DNA of 18,382 nucleotides from Ruminococcus sp. (GCA_017418765.1 JAFOMV010000155.1:1-18382); one strand, 5' to 3'; positions 7,235 through 14,778 are shown, counted from the first letter of the stretch. Translations and numbers: made by a program. Notes: generated from the letters alone by a model not told the origin.

Positions 7235-7263
7235 TTGCAAATGACGGGAAAATATGCTATAAT
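7235..7263 (+). promoter_or_regulatory. Promoter of the epimerase gene
   Basis: TTGCAA (7235-7240) and TATAAT (7258-7263) are 17 bases apart, with an extended -10 TGC at 7255-7257. No terminator is seen between the upstream lipoprotein gene and this promoter. Confidence 0.8.
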
Positions 7264-7335
7264 TATAGAAAAGAGAAAATAGCATATAATGCTGATATCA
7301 AAAAAGTATAGATGATTTGAAAGGAGGCAGCTTTC

Positions 7336-8289
7336 GTGGAAAAAGTTCTTGTAACAGGAGGATGCGGACTTATAGGTCAGCATATCGTCTCTGGTCTCCT
7401 CAAGAAGGGATTTGCCGTCATATCTGTAGATAAAGAAGAAAATGGATATAATGCCGGAAAGCAGAATTATACCTTTGTTTCTGCTGATATAACAGATAAA
7501 GATGCAATAGGCGATATCTTTGATAATAACAAGATCGATATTTTCGTTCACGCAGCCTGCACTGTAGATAATGACCTCGGACCTATAGTTACTGACAAGG
7601 AGGTCAAGGATTCCGCATTTGTAGATAAGTTTATTTTCAGATATGCTATGACAGAAAATGCAAGCAAAGTCGTGCTCCTCAGTACCGATCAGGTTTACGA
7701 TTTTCCTAAGTCTCGTGAGCCTATCCGTGAGGATAACGATCTGAAAATAAACAGTAACTATGCTGCTTTGAAATTTGCATCGGAAAAAGCCCTCGTATCT
7801 GAGATGTCTCACCATCCGGATGTAATATGCTGTATATTGAGGTTCGCACCTGTATATACACTGAATTTTACCGATAATCTGCTGGCTAAGATCACAGACC
7901 CGAAGGACGGTTCACTGTTTGTATCGGGAAAGGGACAGTATGGCTTTCAGTTATGCTGTGTCCATAATCTCGTTGACTGTATACTCTGCTTTGCAAAACA
8001 CGCAGATGATATGAGCTACGCAGGAATATATAACGTCAGTGACAAACTTCTGACAACTGCCGCTGATATTATAAGCTTTATGAGAGAACACTATAGTCTT
8101 GGTGCAGTAGTGCAGAAATCTCCGGGAAGCGCCATGTCAAAGCTGAAGGGACTTTTTGGCGGAAATAAAGAGGAAAAGACCAATTATAGGTACCTTGATA
8201 TGTCTAAGCTGGAAAATAATAATATGCTCGACACCACTAAAGCGTCAAAGCTGACTAATTTCCGCTGGGATATTCATAATACCAAGTAA
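7336..8289 (+). CDS. NAD(P)-dependent epimerase/dehydratase (extended SDR family)
   Basis: The 317-residue protein has an N-terminal Rossmann motif TGGCGLIG (7-14), D51 after the fourth strand (SADIT), the active-site Ser in LLSTDQVYD (S116) and the YxxxK pair Y142/K146 (YAALK). These define extended short-chain dehydrogenases, mostly nucleotide-sugar epimerases or dehydratases. The substrate-binding C-terminal part is less conserved, and I cannot assign a sugar. The start is GTG 7336 with AAGGAGG eight bases before it. It has its own promoter and terminator, so it is a single-gene unit. It lacks neighbouring glycosyltransferases that would suggest a pathway. Confidence 0.85.
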   Translation: MEKVLVTGGCGLIGQHIVSGLLKKGFAVISVDKEENGYNAGKQNYTFVSADITDKDAIGDIFDNNKIDIFVHAACTVDNDLGPIVTDKEVKDSAFVDKFIFRYAMTENASKVVLLSTDQVYDFPKSREPIREDNDLKINSNYAALKFASEKALVSEMSHHPDVICCILRFAPVYTLNFTDNLLAKITDPKDGSLFVSGKGQYGFQLCCVHNLVDCILCFAKHADDMSYAGIYNVSDKLLTTAADIISFMREHYSLGAVVQKSPGSAMSKLKGLFGGNKEEKTNYRYLDMSKLENNNMLDTTKASKLTNFRWDIHNTK

Positions 8290-8333
8290 AGTTAAAACTG
8301 TTATTGTTAGTAAGATACCAATATAGAAGTTTT

Positions 8334-8374
8334 TGCCCCGAAGCGTTTAAAAATGCTTCGGGGCATTGTATTTT
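8334..8374 (+). terminator. Rho-independent terminator after the epimerase gene
   Basis: An eleven-base perfect GC-rich stem (8334-8344 with 8355-8365) around a ten-base loop is followed by TTGTATTTTA. Confidence 0.88.
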
Positions 8375-8414
8375 ATACGGTTGCTAAGATAAATCAGAAT
8401 TTGTGGAGGAGAAT

Positions 8415-8523
8415 TTGTAGGGGACGTCGCCCTCGGCTTTCCGATAATTGGTGTTGTAGGGGCTGATGCCCACATCAGTCCGCCATTTCCAACGTGACAG
8501 CACGGGGCGATGTAGGCATCGGC
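8415..8523. repeat. REP-like palindromic intergenic repeat
   Basis: TTGTAGGGG occurs at 8415-8423 and again at 8454-8462. An inverted pair, 8462-8476 and 8509-8523, matches at 13 of 15 positions. The patch is GC-richer than its surroundings and encodes nothing. The GTAGGGG...GATGCC style recalls dispersed intergenic repeats common in Ruminococcus and relatives; that it is repeated elsewhere in this genome is inferred. Together with the hairpin at 8537-8562 and two terminators it fills the gene-free stretch 8290-8597. Confidence 0.6.
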
Positions 8524-8536
8524 TTGGTGTCTTTTC

Positions 8537-8562
8537 TACAGCGTGATGAATGTTACGCTGTA
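8537..8562. other. Small hairpin between repeat and terminator
   Basis: TACAGCGT (8537-8544) pairs perfectly with ACGCTGTA (8555-8562) around a ten-base loop. There is no T run on either strand. It could belong to the neighbouring repeat element. Confidence 0.4.
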
Positions 8563-8565
8563 ATA

Positions 8566-8589
8566 AAGAAAAAGGGGCATCAATGCCCC
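8566..8589 (-). terminator. Terminator after rqcP
   Basis: GGGGCAT (8574-8580) pairs with ATGCCCC (8583-8589). On the minus strand the hairpin is followed by a T-rich tail (complement of 8566-8573). It ends the mazG-hup-rqcP transcript. Confidence 0.85.
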
Positions 8590-8597
8590 GAGAACTT

Positions 8598-8840
8598 TTA
8601 TTCAATTACGGTATAATTATCAGCGGCGTTTTCTTTAGTAGCGTGCTCCGTAACGTTGAGCACCTTTACTTTAAGCGGACGAGTGCCCATATTTATTTCG
8701 ATGATATCGCCGACTTTAACGTCATATGAGGCACGCTGAGGGCGACCGTTGACAACGATCTTTTCCGCATCGCAAGCTTCATTAGCGACAGTTCTGCGTT
8801 TTATAAGACGGGTAACTTTAAGGTATTTATCCAGTCTCAT
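8598..8840 (-). CDS. rqcP: S4-domain RNA-binding protein, RqcP/YabO type
   Basis: The 80-residue protein is a single S4 domain: MRLDKYLKVTRLIKRRTVA at the start, the loop KIVVNGRPQRASYDVKVGD at 27-45, and a short tail. It matches RqcP (YabO) and the Hsp15 family. RqcP assists RqcH in adding alanine tails on stalled large ribosomal subunits. The start is ATG 8840 behind GAGGTG; the TTG one codon upstream is less likely. It is third after mazG and hup. In B. subtilis yabO also follows mazG (yabN), which supports the call. A terminator lies between hup and this gene, so it probably gets only read-through transcription. Confidence 0.88.
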   Translation of the reverse strand: MRLDKYLKVTRLIKRRTVANEACDAEKIVVNGRPQRASYDVKVGDIIEINMGTRPLKVKVLNVTEHATKENAADNYTVIE

Positions 8841-8854
8841 CAAATCACCTCATT

Positions 8855-8886
8855 TCAAAAATAAGGGACAGCCTGAGCTGTCCCTT
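8855..8886 (-). terminator. Terminator or attenuator between hup and rqcP
   Basis: A ten-base perfect stem (8863-8872 with 8877-8886) with a four-base loop is followed on the minus strand by ATTTTTG. It should end most hup transcripts just before the rqcP ribosome site. Confidence 0.85.
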
Positions 8887-8892
8887 TTGTAA

Positions 8893-9168
8893 TTACTTAT
8901 TAACAGCTTCCTTGAGACCTCTGCCAGCCTTGAAAGCAGGAGCCTTGCAGGGAGGACAAACCATCTTAGCCTTAGTCTTAGGATTGATGCAAGTCTTCTC
9001 GCCTCTCTCACGAACCTCGAAAGTACCGAAGCCTGTGATAGAAACCTTGTCGCCATTTTCGAGAGCTTCCTGGATAGCAGTGAGAGTAGCTTCGAGAGCT
9101 GAAGCAGCGTCTTTCTTAGTGCAGTTAGCCTTATCTGCGATAGAATTGATGAGTTCAGTTTTAGTCAT
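8893..9168 (-). CDS. hup: HU-family DNA-binding protein
   Basis: The 91-residue protein is a standard-length HU that bends and compacts DNA as a dimer. It shows MTKTELINSIADKA at the start, GFGTFEVRERG (46-56), the DNA-intercalating proline in INPKT (P63) and APAFKAGRGLKEAVN at the end. It has four cysteines (C16, C60, C71, C74). C71 and C74 form CPPC where most HUs have IPAS, and C60 with I61 replaces the usual Gly-Arg before NP. Its ATG lies inside the end of mazG (eight-base overlap), with GGAGG upstream. A terminator follows, consistent with high independent output. No separate hup promoter was identified. Confidence 0.96.
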   Translation of the reverse strand: MTKTELINSIADKANCTKKDAASALEATLTAIQEALENGDKVSITGFGTFEVRERGEKTCINPKTKAKMVCPPCKAPAFKAGRGLKEAVNK

Positions 9169-9985
9169 TTTTATTTTCCTCCGATTTGTTTATAATGTTT
9201 TTAGCCTTGTCCCAGTAAACGTCAAGTTCTTCTATAGGGAGAGTTTTCATATCGATACCATCTTTTCTGACAAGTTCTTCAGTTACAGAGAAACGCTTGA
9301 TGAACTTTTCAGTAGAGTTTTTCAAAGCCTGTTCAGCATCTATGCCGAGGTGTCTTGCAGCATTTACGCAGGAAAAGAGCAGATCGCCGAGTTCTTCTTC
9401 GACGAGAGCCTTATCGCCGCTTATTACAGCAGCATCCAGTTCTGACTTCTCGTTGGAGATACAAGCTATGGCGTCTTCTGCACAGCGGAAATCCATACCT
9501 GCACGCATAGCACGTTTGCCGACTTTCTGAGCTCTCATAAGAGCAGGCAGCGACTTTGCGACGCTGTTGAGCGTATCTGTATAGGTCTCCTGACCTTTGG
9601 TTTCCATTTTGATAGCATCCCAGTTTTTGAGGACCTGATCAGTCGTATCAGCTTTGACCTCACCGAAAACGTGCGGATGGCGTACAATGAGCTTTTTGCA
9701 GACCTCATCGCAGACATCGTCAAAGCGGAAGTTTTTAGCTTCTTCCTCTATTCTGCAATGGAATACTACCTGCAGCAGCACATCGCCGAGTTCTTCACGA
9801 AGAAGCGAAGTATCCTTAAGATCGATAGCTTCGATGACCTCGCAAGCTTCCTCGATAAGATCACTTCTTATAGATTCGTGAGTCTGTTCTCTGTCCCAGG
9901 GACAGCCGCCCTCGCTTCTGAGGAGTCTCATGATATCAAGAAGATCGTCGATGTTGTATCGTTCTTTCTGCTGATATTCGACCAT
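9161..9985 (-). CDS. mazG: Nucleoside triphosphate pyrophosphohydrolase MazG
   Basis: The 274-residue protein has two MazG repeats. The first contains GGCPWDREQTHESIRSDLIEE and EELGDVLLQVVFH. The second contains NEKSELDAAV and EEELGDLLFSCVNAARHL, keeping the EXXE and EXXD metal ligands. MazG converts (d)NTPs to NMPs plus pyrophosphate and cleans non-standard nucleotides. The start is ATG 9985, with AAGGAG about ten bases upstream in the minus-strand reading. The 3' end overlaps hup by eight bases. It is the first gene of mazG-hup-rqcP and has its own promoter. Confidence 0.95.
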   Translation of the reverse strand: MVEYQQKERYNIDDLLDIMRLLRSEGGCPWDREQTHESIRSDLIEEACEVIEAIDLKDTSLLREELGDVLLQVVFHCRIEEEAKNFRFDDVCDEVCKKLIVRHPHVFGEVKADTTDQVLKNWDAIKMETKGQETYTDTLNSVAKSLPALMRAQKVGKRAMRAGMDFRCAEDAIACISNEKSELDAAVISGDKALVEEELGDLLFSCVNAARHLGIDAEQALKNSTEKFIKRFSVTEELVRKDGIDMKTLPIEELDVYWDKAKNIINKSEENKND

Positions 9986-10005
9986 TAGGAACACTCTCCT
10001 TAAAA

Positions 10006-10037
10006 GACAGGCTGTCAAAGCGATGTATTACCGCTTT
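10006..10037 (-). promoter_or_regulatory. Paired hairpins in the mazG leader
   Basis: GACAG-G-CTGTC (10006-10016) and AAAGCG with CGCTTT (10017-10022 and 10032-10037) lie between promoter and ribosome site. A regulatory role is not established. Confidence 0.3.
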
Positions 10038-10050
10038 AACACACCTTATT

Positions 10051-10079
10051 ATAATACATTAAATTTCATCAAATTGCAA
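10051..10079 (-). promoter_or_regulatory. Promoter of mazG-hup-rqcP
   Basis: On the minus strand TTGCAA (10074-10079) and TATTAT (10051-10056) are 17 bases apart. A perfect TATAAT overlaps the -10 region three bases further on. Confidence 0.68.
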
Positions 10080-10149
10080 CCCATTTCAACATTTTTGTGA
10101 ATAAAGTTCAAGAATGTCCAAAAACAGGGGCTGCTTTGTACGTTTTGCC

Positions 10150-11145
10150 TTATCTGTCAACAAATCCTACCTTGTGGTAGACCTTTGAAACTATGCGCTG
10201 AGAGTACTTGAAAGCCTTGGCAGCGCCTTCTGTGTAGCATTGTTTCAGATAAGACTTATCAGCAATGAGCTGATCGAATTTAGTACGAACAGGCTCAAGG
10301 TGATCTGCAACAGCTTCACCTACAGCAAGCTTGAAGTCGCCGTAGCCCTTGCCTGCGAATTCCTTTTCGATAGCCTCGAAATCCTTGCCTGTAACGCATG
10401 AGTAGATAGCCATAAGATTGTTTATGCCATCCTTGCCTTCACGGCAGCAGACCTCAGCCTCGCTGTCGGTAACAGCTCTTTTGAACTTGCGGATGATGGT
10501 ATCCTTATCATCGAGGATGAGTATACATGAGTTGGGATTCTCGTCGGATTTTGACATCTTCTTTGTTGGATCCTGAAGTGACATTACCTTAGCGCCTACG
10601 TCGATGATGTAAGGCTCAGGCAGAGTGAAGAAGTCGCCGTAGCGCTGATTGAAGCGCTGAGCGATAGTTCTTGCAAGCTCAAGATGCTGTTTCTGATCAA
10701 CACCAACGGGAACAAAATCTGCATTGTAAGCGAGGATGTCAGCAGCCATCAGTGAAGGATAAGTAAACAGACCTGCATTTATATCCTCAGGGTGTTTCTG
10801 GCTCTTATCCTTGAACTGTGTCATACGTGAAAGCTCACCGAACTGTGTATTGCAGCAGAGCACCCAGTTAAGGAGAGCATGGGTAGGAACATGGCTCTGG
10901 ATAAAGAGTATGGACTTTTCAGGATCAAGACCGCAAGCCATGAGCAGAGCGTAAGCAGCCATGCTGTTCTGGCGGAGTTTTGCAGGTTCCTGTTTTACTG
11001 TGATAGCGTGCATATCTGCGATACAGTAGATACAGTTGTAATCATCCTGTAGGGGAGCCCAGTTGCGTACAGCACCTATGTAGTTGCCGAGGGTAAATGT
11101 ACCTGTAGGCTGTATAGCGCTGAATATGAGTTTTTTATCATCCAT
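10150..11145 (-). CDS. trpS: Tryptophanyl-tRNA synthetase
   Basis: The 331-residue class I synthetase charges tRNA-Trp. The HIGH-type motif is TLGN (18-21) after the conserved SAIQPTG. The KMSKS motif is at 196-200. The tryptophan-pocket region FGELSRMTQFKDKSQK (102-117) and the segment PVGVDQKQHLELAR (146-159) fit TrpS. The length is normal. AAGGAG lies nine bases upstream, right after the stop of the unknown gene, 14 bases away. It is read in one unit with that gene and the aminotransferase. No T-box leader is present, which is noteworthy for a Gram-positive trpS. Confidence 0.97.
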   Translation of the reverse strand: MDDKKLIFSAIQPTGTFTLGNYIGAVRNWAPLQDDYNCIYCIADMHAITVKQEPAKLRQNSMAAYALLMACGLDPEKSILFIQSHVPTHALLNWVLCCNTQFGELSRMTQFKDKSQKHPEDINAGLFTYPSLMAADILAYNADFVPVGVDQKQHLELARTIAQRFNQRYGDFFTLPEPYIIDVGAKVMSLQDPTKKMSKSDENPNSCILILDDKDTIIRKFKRAVTDSEAEVCCREGKDGINNLMAIYSCVTGKDFEAIEKEFAGKGYGDFKLAVGEAVADHLEPVRTKFDQLIADKSYLKQCYTEGAAKAFKYSQRIVSKVYHKVGFVDR

Positions 11146-11159
11146 TGTGTGAGTTCTCC

Positions 11160-11681
11160 TTACTTGACTGCATTTCTTCTTTCAGCGTCATCCTTGAGCT
11201 GGCAGTTCCTGATCTCGCCGAGAACACGCTGATAGAGAACGTAGAATGCTCTAAGCTCAGGCTGATCCTCAGGGATAAGACCTGTGTGTATCTGTGTCTT
11301 ATAAACACCGCCCTTAGTGAGAAGGAAAACATTGTTTGTTCTGCCTGTAGGGAGGTCAAACTTCTTTGTCTTTTCGCATTTTTTTACAAGCGGGCCTGCA
11401 TTTGCAACGAGGTTATGAGCAGCCTGAACGAGATTTCTGTACTTCTGTGATGCGCCTGTATACTCACCGCCGTTGTTGAAATAGATGTTAGCAGCGCCGT
11501 TTATAAAGCAGACCATAGTTGTAAGAACTTCGGAAGACATGGGGATATCGATAACAACACCGAATACCTGATCTTTTTTGAAGTTGGTATTGAAGAAGTT
11601 AGCTGGGAAATTTATAGCCTGTGCTCTTGTCATGAGATATTTCTGGGTGACATTGTATCTGTCTGTTGATCTGTTTGGCAT
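11160..11681 (-). CDS. Conserved-looking protein of unknown function
   Basis: The 173-residue protein has no domain I recognise. It has no signal peptide or membrane segment and is rich in Asn, Lys and Thr. Its middle (about 44-80) looks beta-rich with VVIDIPMSSEVLTTMVCFING, followed by a Gly-rich turn (NNGGEYTG) and then a helical stretch KYRNLVQAAHNLVANAG. A soluble alpha/beta fold, perhaps effector- or nucleic-acid-related, is possible but unsupported. The start is ATG 11681 with AAAGGA ten bases upstream. It sits 58 bases after the aminotransferase and 14 before trpS, all on the minus strand. Steady reading frame, good ribosome site and operon placement make it a real gene. Confidence 0.8.
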   Translation of the reverse strand: MPNRSTDRYNVTQKYLMTRAQAINFPANFFNTNFKKDQVFGVVIDIPMSSEVLTTMVCFINGAANIYFNNGGEYTGASQKYRNLVQAAHNLVANAGPLVKKCEKTKKFDLPTGRTNNVFLLTKGGVYKTQIHTGLIPEDQPELRAFYVLYQRVLGEIRNCQLKDDAERRNAVK

Positions 11682-11739
11682 AATAATTATTCCTTTCAAA
11701 TGTTTTTTATGTTTTATGGGCTGATAGCCGTATCAATGG

Positions 11740-12933
11740 TCAATCAAGCATTTCACGTGTCATACGTGCAAGTATCTCCATACCCTTTTCGATATCCTTG
11801 TTGGCAGGTGTGGAGTAGTTGAGGCGGAATGAGTGGCTCACTTCGCCGTCTGTGATGCTGAAAGCGTTTCCGGGAACTAAAGCGATCTTGTAATCCTTTA
11901 CAGCCTTGGTGCAGAAAGCGTTCATATCGCAGTTATCGGGGAGGGTGCACCATATAAACAGGCCGCCCTCAGGTCTGATATAGCTTATCTTCTTTGAGAA
12001 TCCGTTTTCGATATAAGAGCACATGAGGTCACACTTTTTCCTGTAGATATCACGAAGCTTTTTGAAGTGAGCTTCACGGTCAACAGTGCTCATAAAGCGG
12101 TGTGAAACTACCTGAGCCCATATATTTGAGTGGACGTCCGAGACCTGCTTGCAGACTACTATTTTCTGTATAATAGGAGCAGGAGCGGAAACAAATCCTG
12201 TTCTGAAGCCTGATGAGATTATCTTTGAGAATGTTGATGAGTAGATAACTCTGCCCTCGGTGTCCATGCTCTTGATAGTAGGGATGTTCTCGCCTGCGAA
12301 TCTCAGTTCACCGTACGGGTCATCCTCAAGGATAATGAAATCATACTTCTTAGCCAGTTCATAGACAGCCTTTCTCTTTTCCAGAGACATAGTTCTGCCT
12401 GTAGGATTCTGGAAATTGGGGATAACATAGAGGAGCTTCACATTCGGCTCGGTCTTGAGAGCATTTTCCAGCTTGTTCAGGTCAAGGCCGTCCTCCTCCA
12501 TGTCAATGCCCTTGAGGTTGACATTGTAAGAGCGGAAAGCGTTAAGTGAGCCGATAAAGCTTGGATTCTCGACCAGGAGAGTATCACCCTCATTGAGGAG
12601 CACCTTGCATGAGAGCTCGTTTGCCTGCTGACCGCCTGATGTGACGATAAGGTCATCGAATTCCTTATGGAAGCAGCCCTTTTCAGCCATCCATCCTTTG
12701 AGGAAATCACGGAGGGGAGTATAACCCTCTGTGATGTTGTACTGGAGGGCGAGGATGGGGTCATCCCTGAGAAGCTCGGCAGATATAGCGGCTATCTCCT
12801 CCTTGGGGAAAGCTTCAGGAGCAGGATTGCCTGCGGCAAATGAGATGACCTCCGGGTCAGATGTGAATTTGAGTATCTCACGGATAGCCGAAGCCTGTAG
12901 CTTGCTTACCTTATCTGAAAATTTATATTCCAT
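11740..12933 (-). CDS. PLP-dependent aminotransferase, MocR/2-aminoadipate type (fold I)
   Basis: The 397-residue protein is a fold-type I aminotransferase close to the 2-aminoadipate and kynurenine aminotransferases (LysN-like). The PLP lysine is K237 in YSSTFSKIISSGFRTGF. Other cofactor contacts are visible: SGGQQA (99-104), NFQNPTGR with N176, EDDPYGEL with D205 and Y207, and R244. FAAGNPAPEAFP near residue 32 is typical of the subfamily. It likely transaminates aromatic or branched amino acids; the substrate is not readable. The start is ATG 12933 after AAAGGT; the longer frame would start upstream of that site. It leads the unit with the unknown protein and trpS. Confidence 0.92.
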   Translation of the reverse strand: MEYKFSDKVSKLQASAIREILKFTSDPEVISFAAGNPAPEAFPKEEIAAISAELLRDDPILALQYNITEGYTPLRDFLKGWMAEKGCFHKEFDDLIVTSGGQQANELSCKVLLNEGDTLLVENPSFIGSLNAFRSYNVNLKGIDMEEDGLDLNKLENALKTEPNVKLLYVIPNFQNPTGRTMSLEKRKAVYELAKKYDFIILEDDPYGELRFAGENIPTIKSMDTEGRVIYSSTFSKIISSGFRTGFVSAPAPIIQKIVVCKQVSDVHSNIWAQVVSHRFMSTVDREAHFKKLRDIYRKKCDLMCSYIENGFSKKISYIRPEGGLFIWCTLPDNCDMNAFCTKAVKDYKIALVPGNAFSITDGEVSHSFRLNYSTPANKDIEKGMEILARMTREMLD

Positions 12934-12951
12934 GATAAAAATACCTTTCTC

Positions 12952-12987
12952 AGGACCTGCCAGTATTATCAATAAGCATCAGGTCCT
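12952..12987 (-). promoter_or_regulatory. Hairpin in the aminotransferase leader
   Basis: AGGACCTG (12952-12959) pairs perfectly with CAGGTCCT (12980-12987). The stem ends right beside the ribosome site (12943-12950). The leader is about 85 bases and also holds GTGC-AAAA-GCAC near 13000. It does not match T-box or any riboswitch I know. Confidence 0.4.
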
Positions 12988-13024
12988 TGTAGTTTTACGT
13001 GCAAAAGCACATGATCCATTTCAT

Positions 13025-13053
13025 ATTATACCACATAATTTCATTTTCTGCAA
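13025..13053 (-). promoter_or_regulatory. Promoter of the aminotransferase-trpS unit
   Basis: On the minus strand TTGCAG (13048-13053) and TATAAT (13025-13030) are 17 bases apart. Confidence 0.75.
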
Positions 13054-13099
13054 CATATATTTTTGTTGAAGAAGATTTTTTTTGTGAGGGATGATATAA

Positions 13100-14686
13100 C
13101 TGAAAAAGCAGAATTTCATAAAGGGCTCGATAATACTTATGTTGTCGGCGGCAGCCGCAAAGCTTTTGGGAGCGTTTTTCAAGATACCGCTGACGAACAT
13201 ACTGGGCGGCGTAGGCATGAGTTATTTCAGCTGCGCTTACAGTATATTCATGCCTGTGTATTCACTTACCGTAACAGGACTTACAGCGGCTGTAGCGAGA
13301 ATGACAGCGAAAGCGGCAGCAGTCGGCGACAGTATGCAGGTGCAGAGCATAAGGCGTACTGCGCTGATATTGTTTTCACTGGCAGGTCTGGCAGGCAGTT
13401 TGCTTATCGCACTTCTTGCAAGGTCGTTCAGTATTCTTTCCATCGGTAATACAGATGCACAGGCGGCAATAGTGATGATAGCGCCGACGGTGTTTTTCGG
13501 CTGTATCACAGCAGTTGAGCGTGGTTATTACGAAGGGATGAGCAATATGTATCCCACAGCTGTCTCACAGGTAGCAGAGGGAGCTGTCAAGGTTGCGGCA
13601 GGACTGTGGCTTTGCGGATATGTCACAGCTCATCCCGATATGCTGCGCCGATTTTTCCCTGATATGGAGGATATGCGTGCAGGTGCAGCGGCGGCAGGCA
13701 TATTTGGCGTTACTCTCTCATCAGTGGGGGCGTGGCTGTTTTTTGCGGTAATGTCGATGCTTTTGGGAAAACATAAAAAAAGCTCGTCAGAATGGAACAT
13801 CAGCACTGCGAAAGAACTTACACGTACAGCACTTCCTACAGGTGTAAGTGCTGTTGTGACAAATCTGACGGCTCTTATAGATATGTGGACAGTGATAGGC
13901 TGCCTGCGGCCGGAAACGGCAGGAGTAAGCGGAATAGGTGCCGATGACATCCCACATTTTGTGTATGGTTCATTTTCGGGAATTGCCCTGACTGTATTCA
14001 ATCTTGTACCATCGGTGACGAATATGCTGGGCAAGGGGGCACTTACCTGCGTGACGTCTGCATATGAAAGCAGAAACAGAGCTGCGTTGAGAAACAGTAC
14101 AGTGCAGGCGCTTATAGTGTCAGCGGTGATAGCGCTGCCTGCGTCAGTGGGACTTGGCATACTCTCCCGTGAAGTGCTTGATATACTCTATCCCATGCAG
14201 AGCGATGAAGTGATGATATGTGTACAGCCTTTGCGGCTGCTTATGCCGGGGATGGTTTGCCTTTGCGTATCCTATCCGCTTTTCAGTATGCTTCAGGCGG
14301 TAGGAAAGCCTTCGCTGCCGCTGAAAATAATGCTTATTGGCACTGTATTGAAACTTGCGGGCAATCTGATACTCATTCCGATAATGGGAGTAGATGGCGC
14401 AGCATTATCCACATCGCTGTGCTATGGAGCAATATTACTGATATCACTTATCGCTTACCTGAGAGCGGCAGAAATAAAGCTGAGTCTGTCGCCTTTTGCA
14501 AAGGTGCTGTATTCCGGAGCAGTATGCGGCGGTGCTGCATATATTGCGGCTTCGGCAATGCGGAAAAGCGGAGCTTCTGATATAGCTGTACTGCTGATAT
14601 CTGCGGCGGCAGGCGGTACTGCATATATCGCAATGCTGTATGCTCTTATGGGAGTACGCAAACAAAAAAAGACTGCCGCTGTATGA
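13100..14686 (+). CDS. SpoVB/MurJ-like flippase of the MATE superfamily, apparent CTG start
   Basis: The protein has many hydrophobic helices over about 528 residues, the usual size of polysaccharide or lipid II flippases of the SpoVB/MurJ/MATE type. The first ATG (13139) starts at MLSAAAAKLLGAFFKIPLTN, which lacks the leading positively charged segment of SpoVB proteins. The same frame is open back to a stop at 13097-13099. From CTG 13100 it reads (M)KKQNFIKGSIILMLS, very like SpoVB starts, and GAGGG lies nine bases upstream. CTG is therefore the better start. Conserved SpoVB features include GAFFKIPLTNILG, ALPTGVSAVVTNLTALIDM and LILIPIMGVDGAALST. In B. subtilis spoVB sits beside mazG and yabO; here a flippase lies near mazG but on the other strand. 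Confidence 0.85.
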   Translation: MKKQNFIKGSIILMLSAAAAKLLGAFFKIPLTNILGGVGMSYFSCAYSIFMPVYSLTVTGLTAAVARMTAKAAAVGDSMQVQSIRRTALILFSLAGLAGSLLIALLARSFSILSIGNTDAQAAIVMIAPTVFFGCITAVERGYYEGMSNMYPTAVSQVAEGAVKVAAGLWLCGYVTAHPDMLRRFFPDMEDMRAGAAAAGIFGVTLSSVGAWLFFAVMSMLLGKHKKSSSEWNISTAKELTRTALPTGVSAVVTNLTALIDMWTVIGCLRPETAGVSGIGADDIPHFVYGSFSGIALTVFNLVPSVTNMLGKGALTCVTSAYESRNRAALRNSTVQALIVSAVIALPASVGLGILSREVLDILYPMQSDEVMICVQPLRLLMPGMVCLCVSYPLFSMLQAVGKPSLPLKIMLIGTVLKLAGNLILIPIMGVDGAALSTSLCYGAILLISLIAYLRAAEIKLSLSPFAKVLYSGAVCGGAAYIAASAMRKSGASDIAVLLISAAAGGTAYIAMLYALMGVRKQKKTAAV

Positions 14687-14702
14687 CACAGTGCAGTCTG
14701 AG

Positions 14703-14758
14703 ACAGCACCGCTCAAAGTACATCTCAGGAACTTTGGGCAGTGCTGTTTCTTGTTTAT
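14703..14758 (+). terminator. Terminator after the flippase gene
   Basis: A long stem (14703-14719 with 14731-14747, about 14 of 17 positions paired) with an 11-base loop is followed by TTCTTGTTTATTTT. Confidence 0.8.
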
Positions 14759-14778
14759 TTTACGTTCTGATTATCAGC

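Noticed and set aside
10080..10149. Possible terminator after trpS
   Set aside because: A CCCCTG-TTTTT stretch is present, but no stable stem could be drawn before it.
13630..14160. Long minus-strand frame (176 codons) inside the flippase gene
   Set aside because: It is antisense to a well-supported membrane protein, has no ribosome site and no recognisable protein pattern.
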